A stretch of 64,000 bases of DNA, taken from positions 1,178,001 through 1,242,000 of the forward strand of contig NZ_JMJJ01000004.1 of the NCBI RefSeq assembly GCF_000710035.2. Reading direction: 5' to 3'. The notes under the pieces were generated by a model, which was not told where the DNA came from, made no database searches, and worked only from the letters and a program-made list of their open reading frames with translations. Numbering within the stretch: the stretch's first letter is position 1; every line of letters starts with the position of its first letter. This DNA comes from Pantoea ananatis LMG 2665 (GTDB lineage Bacteria; Pseudomonadota; Gammaproteobacteria; Enterobacterales; Enterobacteriaceae). This document shows positions 61,435 to 64,000 of the stretch, in pieces. A program made the position numbers and the translations under genes.

Positions 61435-62661
61435 ATGACCGACAAACTTCAGGCGCAACTCATTACGCGTTTTTTTCGTTACCTGGCGGTAAGCAGCCAA
61501 AGTGATGCAAAGTCCAGCACCTTACCCAGCACCCCCAGCCAGCACGCGATGGCGCAGCTGCTGGCGGACGAATTACGTGACCTTGGCCTTGAGCAGGTTG
61601 TGATTGATGAACATGCCACGGTAACGGCGCTGAAACGAGGAAACTGCCCCGATGCGCCGCGCGTGGGGTTTATCACCCATATCGACACGGTTGACGTGGG
61701 GCTGTCCCCTGACATTCACCCGCAGATCCTCACCTGGCAGGGTGAAGACCTTTGTCTGAACCCACAGCAGGACATCTGGTTACGTCGGGATGCGCACCCG
61801 GAGATCGCGCCCTATATCGGCCAGCAGATTATTTTCAGCGACGGCACCAGCGTGCTGGGCGCCGATAACAAGGCGGCCGTGAGCGTCGTCATGACGCTGA
61901 TGGAGAATTTGCAGGGCAAACACGGCGACGTCGTGGTGGCGTTCGTGCCGGATGAGGAGATCGGGCTGCGCGGCGCGAAAGCGCTGGATCTTGAAACCCG
62001 TTTTAATGTGGATTTCGCCTGGACGATTGATTGCTGCGAGCTGGGCGAAGTCGTTTATGAGAACTTCAACGCGGCCGCAGCGGAAATCCGCTTTACCGGT
62101 GTGCCGGCGCATCCGATGTCGGGCAAGGGCGTGCTGGTCAATCCCTTACTGATGGCTCACGATTTTATCAGCCACTTCGACCGGCAGGCGACGCCGGAAC
62201 ATACCGAAGGTCGCGAAGGCTATATCTGGTTTAACGAGATGCAGGCCAACGCCAGCATTGCCACGCTTAACGCCTCGATTCGCGATTTTGATCTGGCAGG
62301 CTTTGCTGCACGCAAACAGCAGTTGCAGGCGGTCAGAGATATCATCGCCGCGCGCTATCCCACGGGCAAAGTTGAGCTAACCCTTCGCGATATTTACAGC
62401 AATATCAGCAATGCGATGGGTGAAGATCGTCGGGCGGTTGATCTGATTTTCGCCGCCCTGCAAGCGCTGGATATTGCGCCTAAGGTGATCCCCATGCGCG
62501 GCGGCACCGATGGCGCGGCTTTGTCGGCGAAAGGTCTGTTAACACCCAACTTCTTTACTGGCGCGCATAACTTCCATTCGCGCTTTGAGTTCCTGCCCGT
62601 GACCTCCTTTGTGAAGTCATACCAGGTGGCAGAGAAGCTGTGTTATCTGGCGGCGGAGTGA
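61435..62661 (+). CDS. pepT: Peptidase T (tripeptide aminopeptidase)
   Basis: 408 residues, as for E. coli PepT. M20B motifs: GFITHIDTVD near 77-86 (first His), ADNKAAVSVVM near 142 (bridging Asp), FVPDEEIGLRGA near 172 (catalytic Glu), and THNFH-like GAHNFHSRFEF near 378. It removes N-terminal residues from tripeptides in the cytosol. I prefer ATG at 61435, with AAGGA six bases upstream, over GTG at 61432. Divergent from the DppA-like gene. Confidence 0.95.
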   Translation: MTDKLQAQLITRFFRYLAVSSQSDAKSSTLPSTPSQHAMAQLLADELRDLGLEQVVIDEHATVTALKRGNCPDAPRVGFITHIDTVDVGLSPDIHPQILTWQGEDLCLNPQQDIWLRRDAHPEIAPYIGQQIIFSDGTSVLGADNKAAVSVVMTLMENLQGKHGDVVVAFVPDEEIGLRGAKALDLETRFNVDFAWTIDCCELGEVVYENFNAAAAEIRFTGVPAHPMSGKGVLVNPLLMAHDFISHFDRQATPEHTEGREGYIWFNEMQANASIATLNASIRDFDLAGFAARKQQLQAVRDIIAARYPTGKVELTLRDIYSNISNAMGEDRRAVDLIFAALQALDIAPKVIPMRGGTDGAALSAKGLLTPNFFTGAHNFHSRFEFLPVTSFVKSYQVAEKLCYLAAE

Positions 62662-62675
62662 TGGGATACAGGCAG

Positions 62676-62703
62676 TAAAAACCGCCTTCGCGATGAAGGC
62701 GGT
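62676..62703 (-). terminator. Terminator of the chemoreceptor gene at the right edge
   Basis: On the minus strand ACCGCCTTC (62703-62695), loop, GAAGGCGGT (62689-62681), followed by TTTT. Located after the chemoreceptor stop at 62718; it may also serve pepT. Confidence 0.8.
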
Positions 62704-62717
62704 GGTCAGATGCGGGT

Positions 62718-64000
62718 TTAGAAAGTTACCCAATCGCCGTTATCCGCCGACGCGGCTTTAGGCTGGAATGAGGTCGTTGGGCTGGCCGGCTGTGAGGGCG
62801 GCTTCCGCGTTGACGTCGGTGCCAGGGGCGCATCGCTGGACAGGCGGAACTGTGCGACAGAGGCCTGCAAGGCTTCCGTCTGCAGCGCCAGCGCACTGGC
62901 GGCGGCGGAGACTTCTTCCACCAGCGCGGCGTTTTGTTGGGTTACGCTGTCCATTTCCGTTACCGCCGTGCCAACCTGCGAAATGCCTTTGCTTTGTTCT
63001 TCTGAGGCGGCCGCGATTTGCTTCATGATCGCGTCAACATCCTGCACCGATTTCAGAATACCGCTCATGGTGCCGCCGGTCGTGCTGACCAGTTGCGCCC
63101 CCTTTTCCACGCGCTCAACGGAATCCGCAATCAGGCCAGCGATCTCTTTTGCCGCACCCGCACTACGCTGGGCCAGATTTCTGACCTCACTGGCCACAAC
63201 GGCAAAGCCACGGCCCTGTTCCCCGGCGCGGGCGGCTTCTACTGCGGCGTTAAGCGCGAGGATATTGGTCTGGAACGCAATGCTGTTGATGACGTTAGTA
63301 ATCTCTGCAATTTTCTTCGAACTGTCAGAGATTCCGTTCATCGTGGTGACCACTTCACCGACAAGACTACCGCCCTGTTTGGCCGTGATCGTTGCGGCTT
63401 CGGTCAGGGTACTGGCCTGACGCGCATTTTCCGCATTGAATTTCACGGTCGCCGTCAGTTGTTCCATACTGGCTGCGGTTTGCTCCAGCGCGGCAGCCTG
63501 CTCTTCCGTACGTGAAGACAGATCGTTATTACCAATCGAAATCTCAGCGGCTCCGCGTGAAATGTTTTCCGTGCCGCTGCGAATCGCACTGACGGCTTCG
63601 CGCAGGCTGTCCTGCATGGCGCTCAGTAAGGGCACCAGTTTGCCGACGCAGTTACGGCCCATATCTTCAACCGGCTTGCTGAGATCGCCTTTGGCGATGA
63701 CTGAAAAATGTTCGCGAATTTTTTCCAGCGGCTTAACCAACATTTTTACCAGATAACGGTCGGTAAACAGCAGAATCAGCAAGCCAATCACCACGGTGAC
63801 TGAAATCAGGGTTTTGGTCATCGCGGTCATACGATCGACTTCAACCCGCGTTTGACCCAGTTTGACACTTGCCACTTTATTGAAGTTTTCAGTACTGGCA
63901 CCAAAGGCACGGCTCAGCGCAGGGGTGACGTCATTTGCCTGTTGGCGATAGCTGTCCAGCGAATCCTGGCGGGCGCGCTGAAGCTGAACCGTCACGCCCT
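62718..64000 (-). CDS. Methyl-accepting chemotaxis protein, 5' part missing
   Basis: The C-terminal 427 residues are present; the gene continues beyond the right edge. Remaining parts: end of a periplasmic helical domain, membrane helix (about residues 62-80 of the visible part), HAMP domain ([20 protein letters not shown]), methylation helices and the signalling tip [21 protein letters not shown] Pro/Ser-rich linker leads to the terminal GDWVTF, similar to the NWxxF tether for CheR but with Asp for Asn. It is distinct from the chemoreceptor at 16984-18624. Ligand not visible. Confidence 0.93.
   Translation of the reverse strand, partial: GVTVQLQRARQDSLDSYRQQANDVTPALSRAFGASTENFNKVASVKLGQTRVEVDRMTAMTKTLISVTVVIGLLILLFTDRYLVKMLVKPLEKIREHFSVIAKGDLSKPVEDMGRNCVGKLVPLLSAMQDSLREAVSAIRSGTENISRGAAEISIGNNDLSSRTEEQAAALEQTAASMEQLTATVKFNAENARQASTLTEAATITAKQGGSLVGEVVTTMNGISDSSKKIAEITNVINSIAFQTNILALNAAVEAARAGEQGRGFAVVASEVRNLAQRSAGAAKEIAGLIADSVERVEKGAQLVSTTGGTMSGILKSVQDVDAIMKQIAAASEEQSKGISQVGTAVTEMDSVTQQNAALVEEVSAAASALALQTEALQASVAQFRLSSDAPLAPTSTRKPPSQPASPTTSFQPKAASADNGDWVTF

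Overview
The window is enterobacterial chromosome, most likely from Pantoea or a close relative in the Erwiniaceae. The best marker is the convergent, 3'-overlapping acyl-homoserine-lactone pair at 28542-29895, which closely matches EsaI/EsaR of Pantoea stewartii as I remember those sequences. Housekeeping genes to the right (dcp, ydfG, ynfA, ynfB, ynfD, bioD2, mlc, ynfL, ynfM, cybB, sotB, yoaK, ybiI, pepT) resemble the E. coli 32-36 min neighbourhood, broken up by accessory catabolic and transport blocks. I see no insertion sequence, prophage, CRISPR array, tRNA or rRNA.

Left part (1-14442): two catabolic clusters. The first is a leftward operon with a divergent GntR-type regulator: a frameshifted amidase, an HP0310/PuuE-type deacetylase-fold hydrolase, an MFS permease, two short-chain dehydrogenases and a small MCGICG protein cut by the window edge. 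An imidase plus half-amidase route is a reasonable guess. An M48 membrane peptidase follows. The second cluster (9052-14442) encodes RidA, a DadA/glycine-oxidase-type flavoenzyme, an aldehyde dehydrogenase and a fold-III PLP enzyme of the D-threonine aldolase/D-serine dehydratase family, with a divergent LysR regulator. These would fit catabolism of a D-beta-hydroxy amino acid.

Middle part (14479-34315): a cupin; a fasciclin protein with an ECF sigma factor and its anti-sigma factor; a chemoreceptor; a Kup-family potassium transporter behind an 870-base leader region; a GFA-family protein; a hipBA locus whose HipA has lost its kinase residues but keeps exact HipB operators shared with a divergent acetyltransferase; a GH3 glucosidase/GPH symporter operon; and esaI/esaR. 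Upstream of esaR, on the same strand, lies an unannotated small RNA whose core matches the ArcZ seed. Next come yghA, a class C beta-lactamase, a cysteine-rich secreted mini-protein and a glycosyltransferase.

Right part (34575-64000): purine catabolism (hpxO and a tightly overlapping guaD-xdhA-xdhB-xdhC operon placed between dcp and ydfG, which are neighbours in E. coli); ynfA/ynfB/ynfD; a DHA2 drug exporter; an osmoprotectant ABC operon of the OsmVWXY type in rearranged order; bioD2, mlc and ynfL/ynfM; cybB and sotB; the 32-residue membrane protein YoaK; ybiI; a stand-alone DppA-like binding protein divergent from pepT; and a second chemoreceptor cut by the right edge. The most promising items are the ArcZ-like RNA beside esaR and the pseudokinase HipA with intact operators. 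All identifications come from reading the sequence and remembered families; no search was run.
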